Source: Spirochaetota bacterium (GTDB taxonomy: Bacteria > Spirochaetota > UBA4802 > JAGODF01). From it: a DNA stretch of 64,000 nt. The translations under genes were made by a program, and so were the position numbers. The notes below the pieces were generated by a model, which was not told the DNA's origin, ran no database searches, and worked only from the letters and a program-made list of their open reading frames with translations. Below are positions 34,305 to 44,062 of this stretch, piece by piece. Location of the stretch: assembly GCA_029974015.1 (NCBI GenBank), contig JARKUF010000022.1, positions 143,205-207,204 of the forward strand, given 5' to 3'. How positions within the stretch are numbered: the stretch's first letter is position 1; the number at the start of each line of letters is the position of its first letter.

Positions 34305-36950
34305 TCATGCGGAAAGGTTTAATAAGTTGAATAATTCTTCATTGCTCATTTCGCTTATCAGTTTTTCCTGCGCATCGGGAATTATATCTCTTACGAGCTT
34401 TTGCTTATCTTCAATCAGAAGGTTGATTTTTTCCTCAAGGGTCCCTTCGGTGATGAATTTATGAACAACGACGTTTTTTTTCTGGCCGATGCGGAATGCG
34501 CGGTCGGTCGCCTGGTCCTCGACTGCCGGGTTCCACCATCTGTCAAAATGTATAATGTGGTTTGCGGCGGTAAGATTAAGGCCGACGCCGCCCGCTTTTA
34601 TTGAAAGCACCATAAAAGGAACATATTCTTCGCCTTGAAATATGTCTACAATTTCTTTCCGCTTTTTCACCGCCGTTTCGCCATGGAGCACAAGCCCTTT
34701 CCTGCCGAACACATTTTCCAGAAATTCCGCAAGATGAGCGGTGATTTCCTTGAATTGCGTAAAAACAAGGACCCTTTCCCGCTTTTCCGCTATCGTTTCA
34801 CAGATTTCCCTCAGGCGGGCAAACTTCCCGCTTTCCGATTCCAGATACTGTCGCTGTCCTAGATACTGGTCAGGGTGGTTGCATATCTGCTTGAATTTTA
34901 TAAGCGAACCGAGTATTATCCCTTTTCTCCGTATGCCCTGATCGACTTCTTCCAGAGAGTGTTTAAGCTGAGCGACAAGGTCGGCATACAGCACCGCCTG
35001 TTTTTTGGTAAGTGCGGCGAAAGTTTTCATCTCGATCTTTTCCGGAAGATCTGAAATTATGGACTTGTCCGTTTTTAGCCGCCTGAGGATAAAGGGGCTC
35101 ACTATTTTTTTCAGCTTCTTATGGCCTTCAGGCCTGTCTTTGAGCCCCCTGGTGAATCGAGTGAATTCTTTCGTTGTACCTAACAGGCCGGTATTTAAAA
35201 AATCAAATATGGACCAGAGATCAATCAGCCTGTTTTCAATGGGGGTGCCCGTCATTGCTATTCTAAATTTCGATTTGATTCGCTTAATGGCCTTTGACTG
35301 CTTTGTGCCGGGATTCTTTATGGCCTGCGCTTCATCTATGACGAGGCAATCCCAATGGATATTCTGAAGCCAATCGTATTTTGACACCAGGCCATAAGTG
35401 GTTATGGATAGCGCCTTGTTTTTTGTCATCTCCTTGCAATTTGAGCCGGCGTTTTGTTGTTGTGAAGGATGAATGACGGCATAGGAGAGGCCCGGGGCGA
35501 AACGTTCGATTTCGCTTACCCAGTTTCCGATAAGGGAGGCCGGAACTACAAGCAGGGTTTTTTGACCGACTGAGCCGTTATGGATATAATCAAGGAGCGC
35601 CAATACCTGGAGCGTCTTACCCAATCCCATGTCGTCGGCAAGTAGAGCTCCCATGGATATGGTTCGCATGTAATGAAGCCAGCGAAGTCCATGTTTTTGG
35701 TAAGGCCGTAAAGTTGCCTTGAAATTTTTGCCGCATGTTATCTCCGGAAGCGAATCCGGGCGCAGGAGGCCCGTCAGCATTTTTTGGAGCCATGCGCCGT
35801 TTGATATTTCAAAAACATCGGAATCGTCCGCCTCCGGCATTAAGCTGTCGCCAGCGAACTGTAGCCTCATGGCGTCTACAATGCTCAGGCTTTTATCCTT
35901 CGATGCTTTCTGAAAATTTTCATAAATTGAAAGAAGCTCATGTAATTTCCCGTGGTCTATTTCAATCCATTTATTTTTAATGAAAGCAAGCCCGTCGGAT
36001 TCAGATAATAGCTTTTTTGCTTCCGCGATCGTAAGAGAAACGCCGCCAAGGGACAGTTGCATATTAAAACTTAGCAATGCATTGGCATTCAGACGCGATA
36101 TATTTTTCTCGCCTATCGTTACGTTGATTTTTACGTTATTTGACTTGTGCCTCCACCAGTTGGGAACGCGGCAAAGTATGCCGGATTCTTCATAAAGGGG
36201 TATTTCTTTAAGGATGGTATATGCCTCGGATGTCGAAATCTTCAGCGGGTAAAAAATTTCCCGGGATTCAAGGATTGACGCAACGAACTCGCTTTTCTCC
36301 GCGGCTTTATATACGGTAACCAGCAATTCCAACATTTTCTTGCTGTCCTCTGCATATTCGGCAAGGGCATGATTGAGAGGGATATGCCTGGATTTATTAT
36401 CATTGATGGAAGGCACCGTGTATGTTGCCAGAAACGCAAAAGGGGCTTCTTCATCCCTGTTTTCAACAAGATGAAAATATACACGGCCGGGGATATTGGC
36501 ATCCATTCCCTTGGATTTAAAATATTCCGCGACCGTTCCTTTAAAAGCTTTAATTTCTTCGGAGAAAACTATGTGTAGTTTTCCCCAGGAGGTTTTTATC
36601 CATTCTTCAGATAGATGTTCCTGCCCCGGCATAAACGGCGCCGCGGCGATTAAATTTTGAATCACTTCTTTGTTTTCAGGAAGGGGCGCTCGTTCTCGGA
36701 ATACTTCGAGTTCGGGCGTGCGTGAAAGCTCGTGTATATATGAAGAGGATATGTTTTGCAAAAAGCATAATGATGTTGAAAACGATCGATCTACAGGGTG
36801 AAATCCGAGATTTAGCAGGGCTTGTGACGGTTCTTTTTGGAAACGTGAATATAAATCCTCACAGCTTTCAGAAGCGACGGCTTCAGCCTCACGCCAGTCC
36901 AGCGTGTATTTTCCATGCGGTTCAATAATAGCGACGAGTTCTCTGGGCAT
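34305..36950 (-). CDS. SNF2-family DEAD-like helicase/translocase
   Basis: A DNA translocase of 881 residues. The N-terminal 400 residues are a helicase-associated region. The motor follows: LLADDMGLGKTLQ (Walker A), VVPASLIGNWVSE, VIDEAQAIKN (DEAQ box), MTGTPIENRLIDLWSIFDFL, VLVFTQFKE, and IKAGGVGLNLTAANHIIHFDRWWNPAVEDQATDRAFRIGQ (motifs V and VI). It resembles the bacterial HepA/SWIM-associated SNF2 group rather than RapA. ATG 36950 is preferred; a TTG at 37007 would overlap the PGI/PMI gene. The SWIM gene is translated right after it. A role in repair, replication-transcription conflict or phage defence is possible but not shown. Confidence 0.9.
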   Translation of the reverse strand: MPRELVAIIEPHGKYTLDWREAEAVASESCEDLYSRFQKEPSQALLNLGFHPVDRSFSTSLCFLQNISSSYIHELSRTPELEVFRERAPLPENKEVIQNLIAAAPFMPGQEHLSEEWIKTSWGKLHIVFSEEIKAFKGTVAEYFKSKGMDANIPGRVYFHLVENRDEEAPFAFLATYTVPSINDNKSRHIPLNHALAEYAEDSKKMLELLVTVYKAAEKSEFVASILESREIFYPLKISTSEAYTILKEIPLYEESGILCRVPNWWRHKSNNVKINVTIGEKNISRLNANALLSFNMQLSLGGVSLTIAEAKKLLSESDGLAFIKNKWIEIDHGKLHELLSIYENFQKASKDKSLSIVDAMRLQFAGDSLMPEADDSDVFEISNGAWLQKMLTGLLRPDSLPEITCGKNFKATLRPYQKHGLRWLHYMRTISMGALLADDMGLGKTLQVLALLDYIHNGSVGQKTLLVVPASLIGNWVSEIERFAPGLSYAVIHPSQQQNAGSNCKEMTKNKALSITTYGLVSKYDWLQNIHWDCLVIDEAQAIKNPGTKQSKAIKRIKSKFRIAMTGTPIENRLIDLWSIFDFLNTGLLGTTKEFTRFTRGLKDRPEGHKKLKKIVSPFILRRLKTDKSIISDLPEKIEMKTFAALTKKQAVLYADLVAQLKHSLEEVDQGIRRKGIILGSLIKFKQICNHPDQYLGQRQYLESESGKFARLREICETIAEKRERVLVFTQFKEITAHLAEFLENVFGRKGLVLHGETAVKKRKEIVDIFQGEEYVPFMVLSIKAGGVGLNLTAANHIIHFDRWWNPAVEDQATDRAFRIGQKKNVVVHKFITEGTLEEKINLLIEDKQKLVRDIIPDAQEKLISEMSNEELFNLLNLSA

Positions 36951-37003
36951 AATAAAAGCGGCAACCTCTATTGCTCGGGTTTTTCTATCATCTCGCGCCA
37001 GCG

Positions 37004-38041
37004 TCAACTTCGCGCCGAAAGGTGGCGCTTCACGCGGTGTATGAAATCGATCTCGCCCGGGTCCTTTCCCTGTACCAGGGCGAGATAGTACGATATCCAG
37101 TCGCCAAAATACACCATGTCGATGAGGCGCTCTTTTCTGTCCGCGAGGTCACTTCGCATCGTGTGAATGGTGACCTCCTGCTCTTCAATAATGCGTGATG
37201 TAATGTCAATCCTCTCCCGGATCCGCGCACTGTACGATTCATCGACGATGAAAATTGCGGTGGTGTACACTCCTATTCCGCCCTCCCAGCCCACTATTTC
37301 ATTGTGGTTCATTTCAGGCAGGACGGCGTGGAAGGCGTGGACTTTTCCGTTCTCGTTGAGCTGGGCCTTGAAGCGCGCCCCCACGGCGTCGGTCACCCCT
37401 TCGGCGGAATGGATTAAGAGCATCTGGTCCTCGATGATATCAGCAATCCCCAGGGGAGCGCCTCCCTCTTTCAACATGGCTGCCCGTGATTCGAGCATCC
37501 CTGCGATTGATGCGGCATGTCTCGATTGGTCCGGCACGAGGCCCAGGTTCTGCAGCAATTTCAGCAGGGTGAAAAAACTCGAGTAAAGTGCGTACCGGGG
37601 CTGAAGCCCCGGATCGAGAGGAAAGATGTCGATACCTTCCTTCCCGGCCCTATCTCCAATTTTTCCCCCATTGGTGATGCAGACTATCCGGCATTCCCGC
37701 GCGATGGCCTGTTCCATGGCCGAGAGGGTCTCCTCGGTGTCCCCGGAATAGGAGGAGACGATGACGAGGGTATCGCTCCCCGCCCAGGCGGGGATATTGT
37801 AAGAGCGGCATACCATGAAGGGGATCCTGAGCTCCCCGGCAAGGAAGTTTACGGCCAGGTCTCCGCTAATAGCGGACCCCCCCATGCCGCACATTATCAC
37901 CTGTCGAATATCTTTACCCGAAAATGACGGCGTTACGGGACGCTCCCAGGCGCGCCTCACCTGTTCATGAGAGCGTACAAGCACATCGAAAAGATTGCCG
38001 GGATCGTGGGCGGCCACCATGTCTTTGATAGTTGATTTCAT
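37004..38041 (-). CDS. Bifunctional phosphoglucose/phosphomannose isomerase
   Basis: The 345-residue sequence matches the archaeal-type PGI/PMI family with two SIS domains. VIMCGMGGSAISGDLAVN binds the sugar phosphate, VIVSSYSGDTEETLSAM is the Ser/Thr-rich phosphate loop, and PEMNHNEIVGWEG carries the family's Glu and His. It interconverts glucose 6-phosphate, fructose 6-phosphate and mannose 6-phosphate in the cytoplasm. It is divergent from the HtpX-like gene and is followed on its strand by the SNF2 and SWIM genes after 53 bp. Confidence 0.9.
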   Translation of the reverse strand: MKSTIKDMVAAHDPGNLFDVLVRSHEQVRRAWERPVTPSFSGKDIRQVIMCGMGGSAISGDLAVNFLAGELRIPFMVCRSYNIPAWAGSDTLVIVSSYSGDTEETLSAMEQAIARECRIVCITNGGKIGDRAGKEGIDIFPLDPGLQPRYALYSSFFTLLKLLQNLGLVPDQSRHAASIAGMLESRAAMLKEGGAPLGIADIIEDQMLLIHSAEGVTDAVGARFKAQLNENGKVHAFHAVLPEMNHNEIVGWEGGIGVYTTAIFIVDESYSARIRERIDITSRIIEEQEVTIHTMRSDLADRKERLIDMVYFGDWISYYLALVQGKDPGEIDFIHRVKRHLSARS

Positions 38042-38192
38042 TATTAACTCGTTGTGTTTTATTATTGCCCGGGGAAAATCGCGCTCTGCACGGAGCGAGC
38101 ATTTGACAGGTCATTTCTTTAGTCAAGAATATCCCGGCGGTACGATGAAAAAAGAACTGGATTTATACTCCCCCGATTGATTGTGTGAACTT

Positions 38193-39167
38193 ATGCACTC
38201 GCAAAAATCATTGAAGCTTCAAAAGGCCGGAAACCTCGCCCAGACAACCCTGATTTTCCTCCTTATGGGAGGGCTCCCGGCAGCTATTGGGTGGACGATT
38301 GGCGGTACCATAGGGGCCCTCTGGGCCCTGGCACTGGGAATTTCACTGGTTTTTGTTACTCCGAAAATCTCCCCTCGCCTGATACTGAAGATGTACCAGG
38401 CACGGCCCTTAGCCGTCGCCGAGGCGCGTGGGCTATACGCCATCGTCCACGATCTTGCGAAACGGGCGGGGCTCCCTCACCCGCCGGTCCTGTACTATAT
38501 ACCAAGCCGAATGATGAACGCCTTCTCCGTGGGGAACGCCGATAACTCCGCCATCGCTGTCACTGATGGTCTTGCGCGGAACTTGGAATGGAACGAAATC
38601 ACCGGGGTGCTGGCCCATGAAATAAGCCACATAAGCCATGGCGATCTCAGGATCATGAGCCTCGCAGACGGACTCACACGTTTCACCAATGCCCTGTCAG
38701 CGCTGGGCCTCGCGGTACTTCTCTTCTCTCTCCCACTCTATCTATTTGCAAAGGTCCTGATTCCTCTGCCGGCCCTGCTCCTTCTCCTTGCGGCCCCGAC
38801 TATCAGCGTGCTCTTGCAATTGGCCCTCTCCCGCACAAGGGAATTCGACGCCGACCTCGGGGCTGTTGCCCTCACAGGTGACCCGGCCTCCCTCGCCGCG
38901 GCCCTGAAAAAACTTGAGCGATATCCCCTGAAAATATGGGACGTGCTCTTTATGCCCGGGCGCAGGGTCCCGGCCCCATCGGTACTGCGCACCCATCCGA
39001 TGACTGAAAAGCGTATAACCCGGCTTCTTGAGCTTGCCAGTAAAACTGATGTTGCGGCTTCACATCCGGAACTTCGGGGAGGATACGACGGAGGCTGCCT
39101 TCTTCCTGGCGACTGCCCGGAAGTGACGCGAAAACCGCGGTGGAATTTAAAAGGTATATGGCATTGA
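38193..39167 (+). CDS. htpX: HtpX-like M48 membrane metalloprotease
   Basis: The 324-residue inner-membrane protease has two N-terminal helices (about 15-55), the zinc motif HEISH (His132-His136) followed by ISHGD, two further helices (about 150-200), and the third ligand in SRTREFDADLGA. HtpX-type enzymes degrade misfolded membrane proteins. The substrate-side HPM segment (RTHPMTEKRI) is intact. The C-terminus has a short Cys-containing extension. ATG 38193 is used; ribosome binding is weak. A possible promoter (TTGACA at 38103-38108) lies upstream. The cation ATPase gene follows after about 70 bp on the same strand. Confidence 0.88.
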   Translation: MHSQKSLKLQKAGNLAQTTLIFLLMGGLPAAIGWTIGGTIGALWALALGISLVFVTPKISPRLILKMYQARPLAVAEARGLYAIVHDLAKRAGLPHPPVLYYIPSRMMNAFSVGNADNSAIAVTDGLARNLEWNEITGVLAHEISHISHGDLRIMSLADGLTRFTNALSALGLAVLLFSLPLYLFAKVLIPLPALLLLLAAPTISVLLQLALSRTREFDADLGAVALTGDPASLAAALKKLERYPLKIWDVLFMPGRRVPAPSVLRTHPMTEKRITRLLELASKTDVAASHPELRGGYDGGCLLPGDCPEVTRKPRWNLKGIWH

Positions 39168-39237
39168 GAAAGAAATTGCTTTATTGCCGGGCATTCATAC
39201 ATTCAGCCTCAAAAGACCCGGCACGGGAGAATGCGCA

Positions 39238-41892
39238 ATGAGTCACGAATATCAACCCCATTATTCCGCCACACCATATGAGAGCCTCAAGCTCTTAGGA
39301 GTATCATCCGAGGGCCTCGACGATGTCGAAGCGCGCAACCGCCTCGCTACTTATGGCGCCAATGAAATCACCCGGGCCAGGAAAAAGGGGTTTTTCCGAA
39401 AGCTTTTAGATTATATTATCGAACCGATGGCCCTTATCCTCTTTGTGGCCTCGGCATTCTCATTTTTTATTCAGGATTACATTGAAGGATTTGCCATCGT
39501 GGGAGTGGTCCTCATCAACACGATAATCGGCATGGTCCAGGACCGAAAGGCCGAAAAAGCCGTGGAGGAGCTGCGGAAAATACTCTCTCCACAGTTCCGG
39601 GTCCTTCGAAACGGCTCAATTGAAGTTATAGCCGCGAAATTTATCGTTCCGGGCGACATCATCGTCTTCGAGGCGGGGGACATCATTCCCGCGGACGCAC
39701 GCGTCATTGAAGGGAAGAACCTCCTGGTGGACGAGGCGCACCTCACCGGCGAAAGCGACTCCATCGCCAAAACTCCTGCAGCGCTTGACGCCGCCGACCT
39801 CAGGCTCTTCGAAATGAAGAACATACTTTTTAGCGGAAGCAGGGTCCTCCGGGGCGCCGGACACGCCGCAGTAATAAAGACCGGAAACAATACCGAGATG
39901 GGGAAGATAGCCCGAAACATTCAGGAGGCTGAAGAAGAGCGCACTCCCCTTCAGCAGAAACTCCAGCGAGAGGTGAGGTTCCTCGTAGGCCTTGCCATCG
40001 CCTCCGCAGCCGTGGTGATGGGACTTTCGTTTTTGAGGGAATTTCCCACACAGCAATCGATCATCATCGCCATAAGCATCATGGTGGCGGTGTTCCCCGA
40101 AGGGCTCCCCGCATCGATCACCATCGCCCTTTCTCTGGCCGTGGAGCGTCTGGCGAAAAACAATGTCATCATCAAGCGCCTCTCCTCCGTGGAGACCCTT
40201 GGGAATGTGGACTACATCTGCACCGATAAAACCGGCACTATCACCCAGCATAATATGACGGTAAAGGAGTACTACATAAGCGGAGATTTCCGCACTCCGG
40301 CGGACCTATTGAAAATGATTTCAGATGGAGAGTCAACCGTACTTCACCAGATGTTCCTCACTTCGGTGAAATGCTCCACAGCGGAAGTGGTAGAGGAGAA
40401 CGGCGCCGCAGTAAAGGAAATGGGCGATCCCACGGAAACGGCCCTCATCAAATCCGCGATCCTCAGCGGTTTCAAACCCTCCACCTTTGACGACCACACA
40501 GTGCTGGACTCCATCCCCTTCTCCTCGGAAACCATGCTTTCGGCGGCCCTCGTGGAGTACTCGGGGGGGCTTCACGATATAATAATAAAGGGAGCTCCGG
40601 AGAAAGTGCTCGAACTCTGCGAAGAAGAATACTACGAGGGAGAATTCCGAAAACTTGACGAACACGGGCGGCAGATCATCCTCCGGGACCTCGCCGCCAT
40701 GTCCCGAAAGGGGCACCGCCTCATCGGATTTGCCCAGCGGACAGGCGTGGGGAAAATTCCTTCTCTGGAGTTGAAACATCTTGAAGGGTCCGCCTTTTTA
40801 GGATGCGCCGTCATCTACGACCCTCCAAAAGATGAGGTGAAGCATACCATCGCCAAAACGAAGTCGGCCAACATTAACGTGGTCATGATCACCGGGGACA
40901 GCAAAAATACCGGCTTCTCCGTCGCCGAGCATGTGGGGATCGCCTCATCCATCGATGAGGTAATCGAGGGCCGCGAGATAGAACAGATGGGAGATGAAGA
41001 ATTCGGCCGCCGCGTGGAAAGCATCAAGGTGTACTCCCGCGTCTCCCCCCTGGACAAGCTCGCCATCGTGCGAAAACTCCGGGAAAAAAACCACATAGTC
41101 GCCATGACCGGAGACGGCGTAAACGACGCGCCGGCCCTGAAACAGTCGAACGTGGGCATCGCCATGGGCCGCGCCGGGTCCCAGGTTTCCCAGGAAGCGG
41201 CCGAGATGATCCTCACTGACGACAATTTCGCCACCATCGTTGGCGCGGTACGGGAAGGGCGCACGGTCTATCAGAACATCAAGCGCCTCATCCGCTTCCT
41301 TCTGACCAACAACATTGGCAAGGTCCTGGCGGTCCTCATCACCCCGGCCTTTGGGTACGCCTCTCCTCTCACGGCCATTCAGATTCTCTGGTCCAATGTG
41401 GTGATGGAATCGCTCCCCGGCGTTGCCATAAGCACGGACCCCTCGGACGATTCAATTATGCGCCGCCGTGCGGCGAAACTTTCAGACCCCATAGCCGGGC
41501 GGTCAGACCATATCAGGATGTTCATAGACGGGACGCTCTTCGGCCTCGCTGTCTCAGCCGCCTTCATCGCCCTCCACCACCTTGACGGAGATGACGTGAT
41601 TGCCCGTACGGCGGCCTTCTCGGTGATGCTCCTGTCTCCCCAGATCTACGCCTTCGTGTTGCGCGACGGCAACTTTCGCCAGAAGTTCACTCGCCCCAAC
41701 TGGATGCTGAAGTCGGTGTTCTTCCTCACCATGGCGATGATCGGCGCCATCATCTATGTACCGCACCTGAACGTGGTCTTTAACACAAGGCCGATATACG
41801 GCTTTGTGGATTGGGCGATCATCGCGGGGCTTTCTCTGGTGACGCCGACGTTTCGGCTTATTGTAGACGCGGTGAAGCGTGATACTCCTTGA
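39238..41892 (+). CDS. P-type cation-transporting ATPase (P2-like)
   Basis: The 884-residue pump has the full set: an N-terminal cation ATPase domain, LTGES (actuator loop, Thr170 to Ser173), FPEGLP in M4 (about 286-291), the phosphorylated Asp330 in CTDKTGT, MTGDGVNDAPAL in the hinge, and a C-terminal bundle of about six helices. The architecture is that of Ca2+/Mg2+/Na+ P2 ATPases. M6 reads LWSNVVMESLPGVA where the calcium pump has the Asn and Asp calcium ligands; here Asn is kept but Asp is replaced by Glu. Ion specificity is thus uncertain. GGGAG stands about 9 nt before ATG 39238. Confidence 0.9.
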   Translation: MSHEYQPHYSATPYESLKLLGVSSEGLDDVEARNRLATYGANEITRARKKGFFRKLLDYIIEPMALILFVASAFSFFIQDYIEGFAIVGVVLINTIIGMVQDRKAEKAVEELRKILSPQFRVLRNGSIEVIAAKFIVPGDIIVFEAGDIIPADARVIEGKNLLVDEAHLTGESDSIAKTPAALDAADLRLFEMKNILFSGSRVLRGAGHAAVIKTGNNTEMGKIARNIQEAEEERTPLQQKLQREVRFLVGLAIASAAVVMGLSFLREFPTQQSIIIAISIMVAVFPEGLPASITIALSLAVERLAKNNVIIKRLSSVETLGNVDYICTDKTGTITQHNMTVKEYYISGDFRTPADLLKMISDGESTVLHQMFLTSVKCSTAEVVEENGAAVKEMGDPTETALIKSAILSGFKPSTFDDHTVLDSIPFSSETMLSAALVEYSGGLHDIIIKGAPEKVLELCEEEYYEGEFRKLDEHGRQIILRDLAAMSRKGHRLIGFAQRTGVGKIPSLELKHLEGSAFLGCAVIYDPPKDEVKHTIAKTKSANINVVMITGDSKNTGFSVAEHVGIASSIDEVIEGREIEQMGDEEFGRRVESIKVYSRVSPLDKLAIVRKLREKNHIVAMTGDGVNDAPALKQSNVGIAMGRAGSQVSQEAAEMILTDDNFATIVGAVREGRTVYQNIKRLIRFLLTNNIGKVLAVLITPAFGYASPLTAIQILWSNVVMESLPGVAISTDPSDDSIMRRRAAKLSDPIAGRSDHIRMFIDGTLFGLAVSAAFIALHHLDGDDVIARTAAFSVMLLSPQIYAFVLRDGNFRQKFTRPNWMLKSVFFLTMAMIGAIIYVPHLNVVFNTRPIYGFVDWAIIAGLSLVTPTFRLIVDAVKRDTP

Positions 41893-41947
41893 CATTGCCG
41901 GGAGGTTTAAGAGAATCGGCCTTTTTAAAGTATAAAGGGAGAAGCCG

Positions 41948-44035
41948 ATGGGAAATACGACACCCGGGGCGCCGAAGGGCTCCGACACGAAAATACTGCT
42001 TACGGGGGTCTTCGGCCCCTTCGCCCGCGACGACGAATACGGTAGCCGAAAAGTAAACCCGATGGAGCTGTATCACAACCAGGTGACACGCCTCCAGGGG
42101 CCCTTTTCACTTCGAATGTTTCACCGCACCTTCGGGCTTCTCATGATCGAAGCGAACATAGACGCTCCATGCACCATCCTCGAGTTCCCCACCCTCGAGC
42201 GCTTCACGGAAGAGCTGGACAAAAACGAGTACGACATTATCGGAATCAGCTCCATCATTCCAAACACCCTCAAAGTCAGGAAAATGTGCGAAGAAATACG
42301 CCGCCGCCAGCCCGGGGCCATTATCGCCGTGGGAGGCCATATCGCGAACCGCGATGACCTGGGCTCCATAATCGACGCGGACCATATCTGCCGGGGTGAC
42401 GGAATCAGATGGTTTCGGGAGTTCCTCGGCCAGGACATAAACGCCCCGATCAAGCACCCGGCGCTCGTCTCCGGCTTCGGCACCCGCATCATGGGCCTTC
42501 CCATAAAGAGCAAAAACACAGCGGCGGTCCTCATCCCCTCCGTGGGCTGCCCCATGGGGTGCAATTTCTGTTCGACATCGGCTCTCTTCGGCGGCAAGGG
42601 GAAATCCATCACCTTCTTTGAAACCGGCGAGGAGCTTTTCTCCATACTCGAACAGCTTGAAAAAGACCTCGGGGTGAAGTCTTTTTTCATCATGGACGAA
42701 AACTTTTTGCTCTATAAAAAGAGGGCCCTGCGCTTGCTTGAGCTAATGGAAGAGCAAAACAAACCCTGGGGCTTCTATGTCTTCAGCTCCGCCAGGGTGA
42801 TACGCTCCTATACGATAAACGAGCTGGTGCGCCTGGGCATCTCCTGGATATGGCTTGGGCTTGAAGGAAAAGAAAGCCGTTACGACAAGCTCAGGGGAAT
42901 CGACACCATGGAGCTTGTCAGGGAGCTCCAGAGCCACGGAATCTGCGTGCTCGGTTCCACAATCATCGGCCTTGAGGAGCACAGGCCGGAAAACATCGAA
43001 GACGCCATCGATTATGCGGTTAAGCACGACACCGATTTCCACCAATTCATGCTCTACACGCCCCTGCCGGGTACTCCTCTTTACTGCGAACATGAGGCGA
43101 AGGGAAACCTCCTCCCCGAAAGCGAATGTCCCGCCGCCGATATCCACGGCCAGGAGCGCTTCAATTTCCGGCACCGGCATATATCCGGCGGCGCCGAGAA
43201 CCGCTTCCTCCTCGAGGCCTTTAAACGCGACCTCGAGGTCAACGGCCCAAGCCTGGCCCGCATCGTCCGCACCCGCCTCGCCGGCTGGAAGCGCTACAGG
43301 AACCACCCCGACAGGCGCATCAGGTCACGATACCGCCACGGCCGCCGGGGCCTGGGAAGCGTCTACGCCGCGTCAGTTTGGTCCATGCTGAAATTCCCCT
43401 CTGGCGAAAGCTCTTCGAAACTGCAGTGCCTCCTCGATGACCTATACAATACCTTCGGCGTCATCTCCCGGCTCATCGTCCCCATTATTGGGCGTTTTCT
43501 GGTCCCTTTCATTCGCCGTGAATACAAGCGCCTTGCCGAAGGCTGGAGCTACGAACCTCCGGTCATCTACGAAAAAAATGAACGCGCCCTTGCGATCGAG
43601 GGCCTTTCCTTCCGAAAGTCCCGGAAAGAAATCGGGAAGGTTTCCCTCCCCGCCTACGACCTCTCCCTTGCCCTGGAGGACTGCCGGAACCGCATGGATG
43701 AGATATACGGCCAGCTCTCCGAGTACTGCACCCGCGCAAAGCTCCAGCTTTCGGCGCTCCGGCACCAGCTCTCCGAAAAAGGCGACCATGCCTCCGAACA
43801 GCTCGCATCAATCCGCACACGCTTAAGCGATGCGATGACGTCGGCGCGGGAACAGCTTTATCACGCGAGAGACTCCATGTCGGCGTCCTATCTGCGCTCC
43901 CGGGAACAGATTGATGAGCTGTTTAGCGAGATGCACAATCGCCTGGATGCCGCAAAGAACCAGATCGAGGAGGCATGCCTCCATATCGAAATGCTCATCG
44001 ATGAAAAATACGGTCTGGATAGCGGAAAGGCCTGA
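41948..44035 (+). CDS. B12-binding-type radical SAM protein with coiled-coil tail
   Basis: The 695-residue protein has a cobalamin-binding-like Rossmann domain (about 60-165, DIIGISSIIPNTLKVRKMCEEI). A radical SAM core follows, with the cluster motif CPMGCNFC (Cys201, Cys205, Cys208) and the later strands FFIMDENFLLY and LGSTIIGLEE. A basic region follows (about 435-470). The last 130 residues form a long helical coiled coil (YDLSLALEDCRNRMDEIYGQLSEYCTRAKLQLSALRHQL and on) that is not part of the usual family. The corrinoid-binding DxHxxG is not evident, so B12 use is uncertain. AAGGGAG precedes the ATG. The substrate is unknown. Confidence 0.85.
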   Translation: MGNTTPGAPKGSDTKILLTGVFGPFARDDEYGSRKVNPMELYHNQVTRLQGPFSLRMFHRTFGLLMIEANIDAPCTILEFPTLERFTEELDKNEYDIIGISSIIPNTLKVRKMCEEIRRRQPGAIIAVGGHIANRDDLGSIIDADHICRGDGIRWFREFLGQDINAPIKHPALVSGFGTRIMGLPIKSKNTAAVLIPSVGCPMGCNFCSTSALFGGKGKSITFFETGEELFSILEQLEKDLGVKSFFIMDENFLLYKKRALRLLELMEEQNKPWGFYVFSSARVIRSYTINELVRLGISWIWLGLEGKESRYDKLRGIDTMELVRELQSHGICVLGSTIIGLEEHRPENIEDAIDYAVKHDTDFHQFMLYTPLPGTPLYCEHEAKGNLLPESECPAADIHGQERFNFRHRHISGGAENRFLLEAFKRDLEVNGPSLARIVRTRLAGWKRYRNHPDRRIRSRYRHGRRGLGSVYAASVWSMLKFPSGESSSKLQCLLDDLYNTFGVISRLIVPIIGRFLVPFIRREYKRLAEGWSYEPPVIYEKNERALAIEGLSFRKSRKEIGKVSLPAYDLSLALEDCRNRMDEIYGQLSEYCTRAKLQLSALRHQLSEKGDHASEQLASIRTRLSDAMTSAREQLYHARDSMSASYLRSREQIDELFSEMHNRLDAAKNQIEEACLHIEMLIDEKYGLDSGKA

Positions 44036-44062
44036 CCGCCCCGGCCCGCAAGCGTTTCAGGC

